A stretch of DNA of 64,000 bases from DAOUKH01 sp965261455 (GTDB lineage: Bacteria > Chloroflexota > Dehalococcoidia > SHYB01), in NCBI GenBank assembly GCA_965261455.1, contig OZ253453.1:1984001-2048000 (forward strand), in the 5' to 3' direction. Both the position numbers and the translations under genes were made by a program. The notes beneath the pieces are model-generated. The model had not been told where the DNA came from. It searched no databases and saw nothing but the letters and a program-made list of their open reading frames with translations. Shown here one piece after another: positions 32,353 through 40,924 of the stretch. Position 1 is the first letter of the stretch. Every line of letters begins with the position of its first letter.

Positions 32353-33633
32353 ATGACCTTTCCGCTGAACGGCGTCCGCGTGCTGGACTTCACCTGGCTG
32401 AACGCCGGGGCGAAAGGGACACGGCACCTGGCGCTCTACGGGGCCGACGTGATCCACATCGAGTGGAAGGGGCGGCTCGACCTACTGCGGCACAACCCGC
32501 CCTATCACGAGGTGCCCGGGGACGCGTCGATGCCCAAGGCGGCCCCCGGCTACGACCACCTGAAGGTTTCCAGCGTCAACCGGGCCGCCAGCTTCAACAA
32601 CAACCACGTCGGCAAATGGGGGGTCAGCCTCAACCTGCGCCACCCCAAGGGCAAGGCGATCTTCCGCGACCTGGTGAAGACCGCGGACGTGGTCGCCGAC
32701 AACTTCACGGCGTCGACGCTCGACGGCTGGGGCTTCGGCCCCGAGGCGCTGGAGCAAATCAAGCCCGACATCATCTACGTGCAGGCGCCGGGCTTCGGGC
32801 GGTTGGGCCCCTACAGCGACTACCGGTCCTACGGGCCGACGGCGGCGGCGATATCGGGGCTCACCTGGCAGGGAGGCCTGCCCGACCGCTACCCCTGCGG
32901 CTACGGCTTCTCGTACATGGACGTCTGCGGCCCGTACTTCCTCGCCATGGCGGTGCTCTCGGCGCTGCGCCAGCGCAACCGCACGGGGCGGGGAGTCTAC
33001 GTCGACTCCTCGCAGTGCGGCCCCGCATTCCTGCTCACGGGGCCGACGCTCCTCGAATGGTCGGCGAACGGCGCCGGCTACGTCCGCAATGGCAACCGCT
33101 CCACCTACGTGGCCGCCGCTCCGCACAACGCGTACCGCTGCAAGGGGAAGGACGACTGGGTGGTCATCACCTGCTTTACCGAAGAGCACTGGCGCGGACT
33201 CGTCAACGAGATGGGGAATCCCGCATGGACCGCCCGCGCCGAGTTTGCGACCGTCGAAGACCGCTTCGAGCGCCAGGACGATCTCGACCCGCTCGTCGAA
33301 GCGTGGACATCGGGACAGGAACGCTACGACGTCATGCGGCGTCTCCAAGCGGCGGGCGTGCCCGCGGCGGTCTGCCAAAACACCGCCGACCGGTACGAGC
33401 GCGACCCACAGCTGCGCCACCAGGGCTACTTCGCCCGCGTCCCCCACTCGGAAGTGCCGCCGTACGACACGGAGGGGCATCCGGGGCTCTTCTCGGAGAC
33501 ACTGCCGTCGCCGTTGGGGAGGTCGGGAAGGGGCAGCGCGGTCTACGGAGAGGACAACGCACGCATCTATGGCGAGTTGCTCGGGTTGAGCGCGGCCGAC
33601 GTCGAAGCCCTCCGGGCCGAGGACGTGATCTGA
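32353..33633 (+). CDS. Family III CoA-transferase, Asp-bearing partner
   Basis: This 426-residue enzyme starts LNGVRVLDFTWLNAGAKGTRHLALYGADVIHIE. The catalytic-position Asp is in YMDVCGPYFLAMAVL, and the segment RQRNRTGRGVYVDSSQ follows. The first strand motif 'DFTWLNAGAKGTRHLALYGA' closely resembles the second half of the fused protein at 54523 (DFTWLVAGPALAKNLALFGA), so the two are orthologous-like pairs. The stop overlaps the start of the next paralogue (TGATG), so both subunits are made together. Confidence 0.9.
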   Translation: MTFPLNGVRVLDFTWLNAGAKGTRHLALYGADVIHIEWKGRLDLLRHNPPYHEVPGDASMPKAAPGYDHLKVSSVNRAASFNNNHVGKWGVSLNLRHPKGKAIFRDLVKTADVVADNFTASTLDGWGFGPEALEQIKPDIIYVQAPGFGRLGPYSDYRSYGPTAAAISGLTWQGGLPDRYPCGYGFSYMDVCGPYFLAMAVLSALRQRNRTGRGVYVDSSQCGPAFLLTGPTLLEWSANGAGYVRNGNRSTYVAAAPHNAYRCKGKDDWVVITCFTEEHWRGLVNEMGNPAWTARAEFATVEDRFERQDDLDPLVEAWTSGQERYDVMRRLQAAGVPAAVCQNTADRYERDPQLRHQGYFARVPHSEVPPYDTEGHPGLFSETLPSPLGRSGRGSAVYGEDNARIYGELLGLSAADVEALRAEDVI

Positions 33634-34877
33634 TGGACCGTCTTGGCGAGGGAGTCGGCCATCCGCTCACCGGCGTGCGCGTCGTCGAGATCGGCGACGA
33701 GCGCGGCGCGTTTTGCGGCAAGCTGCTCGCGGGGCTTGGCGCGGACGTCGTCACCGTCGAGCCGCCCGACGGTTCGCGGGGCCGGCGCATCGGGCCGTTC
33801 TACCAGGACGAGCCCTCGCGCGAAACGAGCCTGTTCTGGTGGCACTACAACCAAGGCAAACGCGGCGTCACCCTGGACATTGAGTCGCCCGACGGCTTGG
33901 AGGCGCTGCGCCGCCTGCTCGAAGGCTGCGACGTTCTCGTCGAGAGTCTGGGCCCGGGCGGGCTCGACCGTATCGGGCTGCCGTGGGACCGGATCCACGA
34001 CGAGACGCCCGGACTCATCGTTCTGTCCCTCAGCGACTTCGGGATCGATGGGCCGTGGGCCGGCTACGAGGGGAGCGATCTCGTCATGCTGGCGCTGGGC
34101 GGGCAGATGATGATCTCCGGCTATCCATCGGTGGCGGACGGGGTGTGGGACACGCCGCCCATCGCACCGCAGCCGCACCAGTCCTCGCACATCGCGGGCT
34201 GCTTGGGCGCAATGGACGTACTCGCCGCCCTTGCGTACCGGGAGGAGACGGGCCGCGGCCAGCGGATCGATCTCTCCTACCACGCCGCGGCCAACAACTG
34301 CACCGAGAACAACCTCTCGTGGTACATGGTGGCGGGGGCGATCAACGAGCGCGGCCCACTCTCGCCGGAGATGTTCGGCGGCGACGGCAAGTACATGCAG
34401 GTGATGCTGGGCCTCTTTCCCGGAGAGTGGGAGCGAGTCGTCGCGATGCTCGACGAGTTCGGGATGGCGGAAGACCTCAAGGACCCGCGCTACGCCGACC
34501 CCACCTTCCGCAAGCAGCCGGAGGCTCGGCAGCATGTGGACGAGGTGGTGCAGGCCTTCCTGGCAACGCAGACGGTCGAGGATGCCTTCCACGCGGCGCA
34601 GCGGCACGGGGTGATCTGGGCCCCGATCCGGGAGGCCCACGAGAGCCTGGACGACCCGCACTTCGCCCTGCGTGGGAGCTTCACGAAGGTCGAGCACCCC
34701 GAACTGGGCCGCTCGTTCGACTACCCGGGGTCGCCGTGGGTCGCCGAAGGGCTACCGTGGCGGAACGGCCCGCGGGCCCCGTTCCTCGGCGAGCACAACG
34801 GCGAGGTCTTGGGCGACGAGCTCGGACTGAGCGCGGACGAGATCGAAGCCGCCGGCGGAGGGGCCGGGCCGGCCTAG
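33633..34877 (+). CDS. Family III CoA-transferase, Asp-lacking partner
   Basis: This 414-residue paralogue starts LTGVRVVEIGDERGAFCGKLLAGLGADVVTVEPPDG. At the catalytic-Asp position my by-eye alignment gives Ser (SSHIAGCLGAMDVLAAL) in place of Asp. The remainder of the fold is intact (REETGRGQRIDLSYHAA, RAPFLGEHNGEVLG). It resembles the first half of the fused protein at 54523. It likely pairs with the preceding gene as a heteromer in which only one subunit carries the nucleophile. The 3' end overlaps the convergent MaoC gene by 4 bases. Confidence 0.88.
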   Translation: MDRLGEGVGHPLTGVRVVEIGDERGAFCGKLLAGLGADVVTVEPPDGSRGRRIGPFYQDEPSRETSLFWWHYNQGKRGVTLDIESPDGLEALRRLLEGCDVLVESLGPGGLDRIGLPWDRIHDETPGLIVLSLSDFGIDGPWAGYEGSDLVMLALGGQMMISGYPSVADGVWDTPPIAPQPHQSSHIAGCLGAMDVLAALAYREETGRGQRIDLSYHAAANNCTENNLSWYMVAGAINERGPLSPEMFGGDGKYMQVMLGLFPGEWERVVAMLDEFGMAEDLKDPRYADPTFRKQPEARQHVDEVVQAFLATQTVEDAFHAAQRHGVIWAPIREAHESLDDPHFALRGSFTKVEHPELGRSFDYPGSPWVAEGLPWRNGPRAPFLGEHNGEVLGDELGLSADEIEAAGGGAGPA

Positions 34878-36106
34878 GCGCGGTCGGCGAGCGCCTTCCG
34901 CGCGTCCGTGTTCTGGGGCGAGTCGGGGAGGCGCGCCGGGCCTCCCTCGCGCGACGGCAGGATGATGACGCCCTTGCCGGGCGTGGTGACTTCTTCGCGC
35001 TGGCTCTCAGCCCACGTTTCCACCTCGACGCAGTAGTGGGGGCCGTCCTGGAACTTACGGGCGACCTTGCCGCCGAACCACTGGATGTCGCCGTGGTAGT
35101 TGAACTTGCGCATCTCGCATTCCATCTTCCACAGCCAAGCGTCGTCGCCCATCCAATCGGTGAGGTACTGGATGGTGTACTGGGCCCGCATCATGCCGTA
35201 GTCGTAGGACATCGGCGTGCCGACTTTCTTGGCCCAGTCCTCCTCCCAGTGCATGCGCTGCACGACCTCGGGGAAACCGTAGCGGCCGGGGACGTAGAAG
35301 CGGGGCATCCGCTTCCGGTTGAGGTAGTTCATGCGGCCGGGGTTGATGCCGAACCCGCCCCAGCCGATCGCGATGTGAAAGCCGATGATGTCGACCATGG
35401 TGAGGGGGCCCTTCACCATGGGCGTGAGCGGCTCCCCTTCCTCCACGTCTTCCCAGTAGCGGGGCTCGGCGCCGCGGCGGTACTGGTTCTCATAGACCTC
35501 GTCGATCTTGGCGACGTCCTCTTCGGAATAGACCGCCGGTTCGATGGCCTTGTACTTGCCCTTTTTGGCCGCCGTGCCGCGCTCGGCGTGGATCATGAGG
35601 AAGCGGTAGGCGCCGATGTCCTCGCCGCGCGCGTTCATGTACGAGGTCTGGTGTTTCACCATCACCGACTTGTTGGCGAAGGCGCTCTCCTTTTCGATCA
35701 CGTCGGAGATGAACGACTTTTTGTGCAGTTGGTCGCCGGGGAAGATGGGGCGGTACCACTCGAACTCGAAGCCGGACTGGTACATGCCGATGCCCCGCAG
35801 GGCGCCGCGGCTCTTCTCCTTGATTTTCGGGGGCAGCACGCCGGACTCGTCGAATCCCATGGTGATGATGAACATCGGGGGGGCGATGACGCTGCGCCAG
35901 CGGCTCTCCGCGCCGTACTCGGAGTCGATGTAGAGGGGGTTGTCGTCGCCGCAGTTGTGGAGGTAGCGGCGGAAGTCGTTGGGGTCCGCCACGGGGTGCC
36001 AGGGATGCTCGGTGTTGGGCTCGGGCTGGTTGATGAGCATCCGCATCTTCGCCACGTCTTCGGGCGTGATCTTGGCGGCGGTGTGCTTATCGGCCTTGGT
36101 GGTCAT
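34874..36106 (-). CDS. Large MaoC/FAS1-like dehydratase-domain protein (two hot-dog domains)
   Basis: This 410-residue protein has two MaoC-like regions. The first spans about residues 30-190, with a VADPNDFRRYLHNCGDDNPLYID hydratase-type motif and SVIAPPMFIITM. The second spans about 210-390, with an EDVEEGEPLTPMVKGPLT motif and a wide C-terminal domain. The Asp-Asn-Pro-Leu motif corresponds to the D-x4-H active region, though a His is not obvious. It may hydrate a bulky enoyl-CoA. It is monocistronic, with a strong promoter at 36231-36259 and a leader of about 118 bases. Confidence 0.78.
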   Translation of the reverse strand: MTTKADKHTAAKITPEDVAKMRMLINQPEPNTEHPWHPVADPNDFRRYLHNCGDDNPLYIDSEYGAESRWRSVIAPPMFIITMGFDESGVLPPKIKEKSRGALRGIGMYQSGFEFEWYRPIFPGDQLHKKSFISDVIEKESAFANKSVMVKHQTSYMNARGEDIGAYRFLMIHAERGTAAKKGKYKAIEPAVYSEEDVAKIDEVYENQYRRGAEPRYWEDVEEGEPLTPMVKGPLTMVDIIGFHIAIGWGGFGINPGRMNYLNRKRMPRFYVPGRYGFPEVVQRMHWEEDWAKKVGTPMSYDYGMMRAQYTIQYLTDWMGDDAWLWKMECEMRKFNYHGDIQWFGGKVARKFQDGPHYCVEVETWAESQREEVTTPGKGVIILPSREGGPARLPDSPQNTDARKALADRA

Positions 36107-36230
36107 TCGCTTCTCCTCGCTTTGGGAGGTCGTGTGGAAAAGAGGGGCGCACGGGGGCTGCGGTTCACGGGTCCGGCATGGGGGAAACCGAGGCCGCCGC
36201 TTCAGTCAGCGCGCCATAACGAGCGGGCGG

Positions 36231-36259
36231 AGTATACCTAAGGCACCTAGGCGCGTCAA
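36231..36259 (-). promoter_or_regulatory. Sigma-70-type promoter with CCTAAG-N3 motif in the spacer
   Basis: On the minus strand TTGACG (36259-36254), a 17-base spacer and TATACT (36236-36231) form a near-consensus promoter for the gene ending at 34874. The spacer itself is filled by CCTAGGTGCCTTAGG (plus-strand CCTAAGGCACCTAGG at 36237-36251), the recurring motif described in the findings. A repressor bound there would block RNA polymerase. Confidence 0.72.
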
Positions 36260-36287
36260 CGCGCACCACGGCGGCTTTCGTCTTGCC

Positions 36288-37001
36288 CTATTCGGTCGCC
36301 GCCGGCTCCTCTTCGTTCTTCTCCGCCGCATCCATCCGGTGGAGGAACTTATAGAGCAGCGCGCCGAAAGCGGCGCCCAAGATCGGCCCCGCCCAGTAGA
36401 CCCAGTGGTGCAGGAAGACACCCGAGGCGGCCGCGGGGCCGAAGGAACGCGCGGGGTTCATCGACGCGCCGCTGATGGGGCCGGCGTAAATCGCTTCGAG
36501 GGCTACCGTTGCCCCGATGGCGATGGCGGCATTGCTTCTGATGATTCGCGTGTCCGTGGCCACGGCCATGATCACGAACATGAGGATGAAGGTAAGGAAG
36601 AACTCCAGGCCGAGCGCCTGCCCCGCCGAGTTCCGGGGCAGCGTGGCCCCCACGTTGGCGGCGTCGCTGAACATCCACAGGACGATCCCGCTCGCCAGCG
36701 CAGCGCCGCCAAGCTGCGCCCCCCAATAGGGAATTATGTCCCGCACCGGAAAGTGCCGGGTGAGGGCGAAGGCGAAGGTCACCGCCGGATTGATGTGCGC
36801 GCCCGAAATGTGCCCCGTGGCGACGATGACGACCATGACGACGAGCCCGAAGACGATGCCGATGCCGAGCGTGCCGATAGGGTCCCCCGTCTCGGCGTTG
36901 ATGACGATGGCCCCGGCGCCGACGAAGACGAGGATGAACGTGCCTACGAACTCGGTCAGGTAGCGGGTGAGGTCTCTTCTCGGCTGGAATCGTTCGGTCA
37001 C
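36288..37001 (-). CDS. Aquaporin / MIP-family channel
   Basis: This 237-residue protein has six hydrophobic helices and two NPA boxes, HINPAVTFAFAL (about 69) and SMNPARSFGPA (about 186). The TEFVGTFILVFVGAG start is typical. Filter residues were not assigned, so water versus glycerol/metalloid transport is undecided. MIP channels can also pass arsenite, and an arsenical gene pair lies 9 kb away, but no direct link is seen. It is followed downstream by the intergenic promoter of the MaoC gene. Confidence 0.92.
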   Translation of the reverse strand: MTERFQPRRDLTRYLTEFVGTFILVFVGAGAIVINAETGDPIGTLGIGIVFGLVVMVVIVATGHISGAHINPAVTFAFALTRHFPVRDIIPYWGAQLGGAALASGIVLWMFSDAANVGATLPRNSAGQALGLEFFLTFILMFVIMAVATDTRIIRSNAAIAIGATVALEAIYAGPISGASMNPARSFGPAAASGVFLHHWVYWAGPILGAAFGALLYKFLHRMDAAEKNEEEPAATE

Positions 37002-37092
37002 GTGTCACGCTCTCATGCAGGATGGCGGCCTACCGGGGCCGGACGGACTCGGCCAAGGACAGCCTGGGGGTGGGTGTGCGGGGTCGGATGGT

Positions 37093-38193
37093 CTAGAGCG
37101 CGAGCCCGTATTCGCGGATGGCGTTGCCTTTCAGGAGGGCGTGCTTGTCGTCTTCGGGCACGTCGTGGAACATGCGGCCGATCGCATCTTGCGATCCGGG
37201 CCAGAGGGTGTCGCTGTGGGGGTAATCGGAGCTCCACATGGCGTTTTCGACGCCGATGGCGCGGCGCAGCTCCACGCCCACGCGGTCTTGGATAAACGTC
37301 CCGAAGCAGTTGCGCCGCCAGAGCTCGGAGGGCGGCATGGTGATCGGCGGGCGCGTCCAGAACCGGTGCTGCGCGAACACTTGGTCGGCCCGCTCCAGCA
37401 TGTAGGGGACCCACCCCACGTTGCCCTCGACGTGCCCCACCCGGACGCGGGGTACCCGTTCGTAGAGGCCAGAGAAGAGCAGCTCAGCCGCGAGCTCGAA
37501 TTGGGTCAACGCGCCCATGGTGAGCCAGGCGGCGCTCTTCTTGCGGCCCTCGTAGGGCAGCTTCTCGCCGCCGACGGTGACGCCCTCCCTGGCGTGGAAG
37601 TGCAGGGGGAAGTTCATTTCCTGGGCGGCCTCCCAGATCGGGTCCCAGTACGGCTCGCCATAGGGATGGATATTCTGGGTGGTGGGCAAGACCGCGCCGA
37701 CGAGGCCGATCTCCTTGATGCGTTCGAGTTCCTCGACGGCGCCGTCGATCTCGAAGATGGGCAGGAAGCCGATGCCGAAGAGCCGCCCCGGCGCCTGGGC
37801 GCAGAAATCCGCAAGCCAATCGTTGTAGGCGCGGTAGAGAGCGAAGCGGAAGGGGATGTCGTCGGACTGGCCGGGCGGGCCGCCGCCGTAGAGGACCTCG
37901 GCGATGACGCCGTCGATGTTCTGGTCTTTGACGCGCTCGGCGGGGTCCCAGCCTCCAGGGCGGGCGTCCGCGTTCTTCATGCGCTCGCTGTACTCTTCGG
38001 GCTTGCGCCCCGCCATGGCGGCGAGGCCCTGAATGGGCGAGCGCCTGCCCTCAAAGATCATGTAGTCGGCGTCTTCGGCCTCGTCGAGCTTGGGGGCGCG
38101 GTCTTGGTAGGGGGCGGGCAGGTACCGCGCCCAATCGCCGATCGGAACGTTGACATGCGAGTCCGCCGACAGCGCTCCGCCGTTCGTGGTCAT
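37093..38193 (-). CDS. Amidohydrolase-family protein
   Basis: This 366-residue TIM-barrel metal hydrolase/decarboxylase belongs to the amidohydrolase-2 (ACMSD-like) group. It has SADSHVNVP near the N terminus (DxH metal motif), an HFHAREGV His region in the middle, VGHVEGNVGW, and the C-terminal MWSSDYPHSDTLWP with the metal-binding Asp. Such enzymes decarboxylate or hydrolyse ring-cleavage products. It is downstream of a thiolase by 9 bases and in the same operon as the HMG-CoA-synthase-like/DUF35 fusion. A C-terminal relic of a paralogue is at 24516. Confidence 0.88.
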   Translation of the reverse strand: MTTNGGALSADSHVNVPIGDWARYLPAPYQDRAPKLDEAEDADYMIFEGRRSPIQGLAAMAGRKPEEYSERMKNADARPGGWDPAERVKDQNIDGVIAEVLYGGGPPGQSDDIPFRFALYRAYNDWLADFCAQAPGRLFGIGFLPIFEIDGAVEELERIKEIGLVGAVLPTTQNIHPYGEPYWDPIWEAAQEMNFPLHFHAREGVTVGGEKLPYEGRKKSAAWLTMGALTQFELAAELLFSGLYERVPRVRVGHVEGNVGWVPYMLERADQVFAQHRFWTRPPITMPPSELWRRNCFGTFIQDRVGVELRRAIGVENAMWSSDYPHSDTLWPGSQDAIGRMFHDVPEDDKHALLKGNAIREYGLAL

Positions 38194-38202
38194 CTTCCCC
38201 TC

Positions 38203-39393
38203 CTAGCCCGTTGCGGTGTCGGCCCGGCCGAGCACGGTGACCGCGCCCGTAAACGATCCCGGGTAGCCGCCGAGGTTGTGCGTCAGCCCAATCTCGGCGT
38301 CCCGCACCTGGCGGGGCCCTGCCTGCCCCTGCAGTTGCTTGTAGATCTCGTACATCATGCGCACGCCGCTGGCGCCGATGGGATGGCCGAAGCACTTCAG
38401 CCCGCCGTCCGTGTTGACCGGGAGGTCGCCTTCGAGGGTGAACGCGCCGGCTTGGACGTCGTCGGCGGCCCGACCGCGCGGGGAGAATCCCAGGTCCTCG
38501 TAGAGGATCAGCTCCGTGATGGTGAAGCAGTCGTGGACCTCGGCGACGCTGATTTCGTTGCGGGGGTCGCTGATGCCCGCCTGATCGTATGCTTCCTTCG
38601 CGGCGTGGACGTTTTCGGGGAAATAGGTGAACTCGGCGTCGCGGCGCAGCGTGCCTTGGTCCGCGCCCACCGCGAGGCCGAGCCCTTTGACGAGCACGTA
38701 GTCGTTGCGGATCGTCCGCGCGATCTCGGGACGGGTGATGATCGCCACCGCGGCGCCGTCGCTGACGCCGCAACAGTCGAAGAGTCCCAGGGGCCAGGCG
38801 ATCATCGGAGCGCGCAGGGCCTGTTCGAGCGAAATCTCGCGCTGGAAGTGGGCCTTGGGGTTCAGGCTGCCGTTGTGGTGATTCTTCACGGCGATCTTGG
38901 CGAGGACCTCTCTCCCCTCGTCAAACGATAGGCCGTAGCGGTTGAAGTAGGCGGTCGCGGCCAGGGCGAACTGCGCCGGGGGCGGCGCTGGAGACTCGAC
39001 GTTGGTGTTGGGCAGGATCAGGGGCGAGGCGAGCCCGGTGAAACCCGTGTCCTTGAGCTTCTCGACACCGGCGACCATGACCATTTCATAGGCGCCCGAG
39101 GCGACCGCGAAGCAGGCGTTTCGGAAGGCGTCCGTTCCCGTGGCGCAGAAGTTCTCCACGCGCGTGATCGGGATGTAGTCGAACTTGAGGGCCTTGGCGA
39201 GGGGTTGACCACTCCAGCCCGAGAGCATGGTGCCGAGCCACGCCGCGTCGATGTCCTTGGCCTCGACTCCAGCGTCCTCGAAAGCCTCCTGCGCCGCCTC
39301 GACGAGGAGGTCTTCAGGGCCTTCCCCCCAACGCTCACCGAACTTGGTGCAGCCCATCCCGACGATGGCGACCTTGTCCGCGATTCCGCCCAT
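38203..39393 (-). CDS. SCP2-type thiolase (acetyl-CoA acetyltransferase family)
   Basis: This 396-residue protein has an intact nucleophile in VENFCATGTDAFRNACFAVASG, the region VAEVHDCFTITELILYEDLGF, and a GHP motif in NTDGGLKCFGHPIGASG. It probably cleaves a 3-ketoacyl-CoA. Members of this group work with DUF35 subunits, and the gene immediately upstream (39448) carries a fused DUF35 domain. It starts at an ATG 16 bases after a tandem 15-mer repeat. Confidence 0.9.
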   Translation of the reverse strand: MGGIADKVAIVGMGCTKFGERWGEGPEDLLVEAAQEAFEDAGVEAKDIDAAWLGTMLSGWSGQPLAKALKFDYIPITRVENFCATGTDAFRNACFAVASGAYEMVMVAGVEKLKDTGFTGLASPLILPNTNVESPAPPPAQFALAATAYFNRYGLSFDEGREVLAKIAVKNHHNGSLNPKAHFQREISLEQALRAPMIAWPLGLFDCCGVSDGAAVAIITRPEIARTIRNDYVLVKGLGLAVGADQGTLRRDAEFTYFPENVHAAKEAYDQAGISDPRNEISVAEVHDCFTITELILYEDLGFSPRGRAADDVQAGAFTLEGDLPVNTDGGLKCFGHPIGASGVRMMYEIYKQLQGQAGPRQVRDAEIGLTHNLGGYPGSFTGAVTVLGRADTATG

Positions 39394-39408
39394 TGCGCGC
39401 CTCTCTTT

Positions 39409-39438
39409 CCGATACCGTACGGGCCGATACCGTACGGG
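39409..39438. repeat. Tandem 15-base direct repeat between two genes
   Basis: CCGATACCGTACGGG occurs twice in succession. Each holds the palindrome CCGTACGG, and a third weaker half (ACACCGTTA) follows. It fills most of the 54-base gap between the HMG-CoA-synthase-like gene and the thiolase start. Confidence 0.75.
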
Positions 39439-39447
39439 CCTACACCG

Positions 39448-40899
39448 TTAAGAGCCTGCTCCCTCACCGTCGGCTTGGGCCGGCTCCGCCCCTTGTGCGG
39501 GGACGCGCACCGGCATCGATTTCCAATAGTAGTTGTGAATCCCGTCGATGACATCGAGCTTTCGGAAGCTCATCTCGACGGGAAGGCCTACGCGCACGTC
39601 TTCGATCTTCCGGTCGGTCATCATGCAGAGCGCGCGGCCGCCGCCGTTGAAGTCGACGACGGTGAGCACGAGGGGGGTGTCCTGCGTCCCCGACACGTAG
39701 TCCATCGAGAACGTCTTGATGACGCCGCCCTTGTCTGCGAGGCGTACCATCTCCCACTGATCGATCGCGCGGCAGAAGGCGCAGACCTTCTGGGGCGGGT
39801 ACTGGACCTCGCCGCAGCCGGCGCACTTGCCGCCATGGAAGCGGATGTTGACCTCCCGGTCGCGCCATGCCGCTTGCAACGATATGGGCTGCGGGGCGGG
39901 GCGTCGGGGCGGCTCCTGGGCGACATGTCCCCGCCAGCGGAGATAGTCTTCGTACGCGGGAACGGAGAGTTTGCCGGCGACGAGCTGCGGCACGCTCATC
40001 GCGGGCTTCGGCGCGTCCGCGTCCGTCACCAGCAGCGAGTAGGCATCGGCGCCGTCCCCGTACCCCGCAAGCATGATACGGTCGCGCGGCTTGGCCGTCT
40101 CCAGCGCCGCCGCGAGGAGCATCAAGGGGAAGGCGGCGCCGGTGTTGCCCACCGCGCCGTAGCCGGGCTGCTGGACCTGCGCCGCCTCCGCGCCGATGCG
40201 CCGTCCGATCTCGGCGTGGCGTCTGGGGTCCGGGCTGTAGTAGGCGAGCTTGGCGAAGTCCTTGGGCCCCTTGCCGAGCTTGGCGGCGAGGCCGGAGATC
40301 GCCTCGACCATGGTGGGGACGTATCCCGCTTCCATGATGAATCGGTCCTCGCCCGACCGCACGAACACGTCGCCCTCGGAGCGCCATACGTCGACCATGT
40401 GGTCGGAGATGAAGAACGAGTCTTCGATCTCCGCGAGCACGTCGCCGACGCCGACGAGGAGGGCCACCGCGCCGTCGCCGAGATAGGGTTCGAGCGGACT
40501 GCGGGGGTAGGCCATGCGGGTGTCGGCCGCGACGACGAGCACGTTCTTGGCCCGCCCCGACGCGACGGCGTCGGCGGCCATCTGGAGCGCGGACGTGCCG
40601 GCGCGCAGCGCGCCGGCGACGTCATGCGAGAAGAGGTCGCGCCGCAGGTCGAGCGCGGCGGCGACGGTCGAGGCGCTCTGCTTCTCCCAATACGGGGCCG
40701 TCGTCGAGGCGAAGATGACGCCGTCGATGGTGGAGCGGTCGACGTGGACGAGGCAGTTCTCGCCGGCGGCCACCGCCATGGTGACGCTGTCCTCGTCGAA
40801 GTTGGCGATGGCGCGCTCGCCGGGGATGTTCCACCCGACAGTCTCGGCCGTCAGCCTGTGCCGGGGGATGTACGCCCCGAACGCCTTGATCCCTACCAT
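39448..40899 (-). CDS. HMG-CoA synthase/KAS III-like protein fused to DUF35
   Basis: This 483-residue protein joins a thiolase-fold HMG-CoA-synthase-like N domain (about 1-330; start GIKAFGAYIPRHRL, then FASTTAPYWEKQSASTVAAALD, PYLGDGAVALLV) to a C-terminal DUF35 zinc ribbon/OB fold (about 350-465; C-x2-C in CAGCG and C-x2-C in CAFC). At the nucleophile position, where HMG-CoA synthase has N-A-C-Y-x-G-T, it reads GALRAGTSAL, so Leu98 replaces Cys. It may bind acyl-CoA without forming an acyl-enzyme, or serve as a scaffold. Operon with thiolase and amidohydrolase. Confidence 0.85.
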   Translation of the reverse strand: MVGIKAFGAYIPRHRLTAETVGWNIPGERAIANFDEDSVTMAVAAGENCLVHVDRSTIDGVIFASTTAPYWEKQSASTVAAALDLRRDLFSHDVAGALRAGTSALQMAADAVASGRAKNVLVVAADTRMAYPRSPLEPYLGDGAVALLVGVGDVLAEIEDSFFISDHMVDVWRSEGDVFVRSGEDRFIMEAGYVPTMVEAISGLAAKLGKGPKDFAKLAYYSPDPRRHAEIGRRIGAEAAQVQQPGYGAVGNTGAAFPLMLLAAALETAKPRDRIMLAGYGDGADAYSLLVTDADAPKPAMSVPQLVAGKLSVPAYEDYLRWRGHVAQEPPRRPAPQPISLQAAWRDREVNIRFHGGKCAGCGEVQYPPQKVCAFCRAIDQWEMVRLADKGGVIKTFSMDYVSGTQDTPLVLTVVDFNGGGRALCMMTDRKIEDVRVGLPVEMSFRKLDVIDGIHNYYWKSMPVRVPAQGAEPAQADGEGAGS

Positions 40900-40924
40900 C
40901 CGTGTGCCGCCTCGATGGCGCGCC

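Noticed and set aside
32463..34877. One 804-codon frame that would make a fused CoA-transferase here
   Set aside because: The first 390 codons are a shadow of the 32353 gene in another frame. Only the part from 33633 is a real CoA-transferase, and it overlaps the upstream gene's stop normally.
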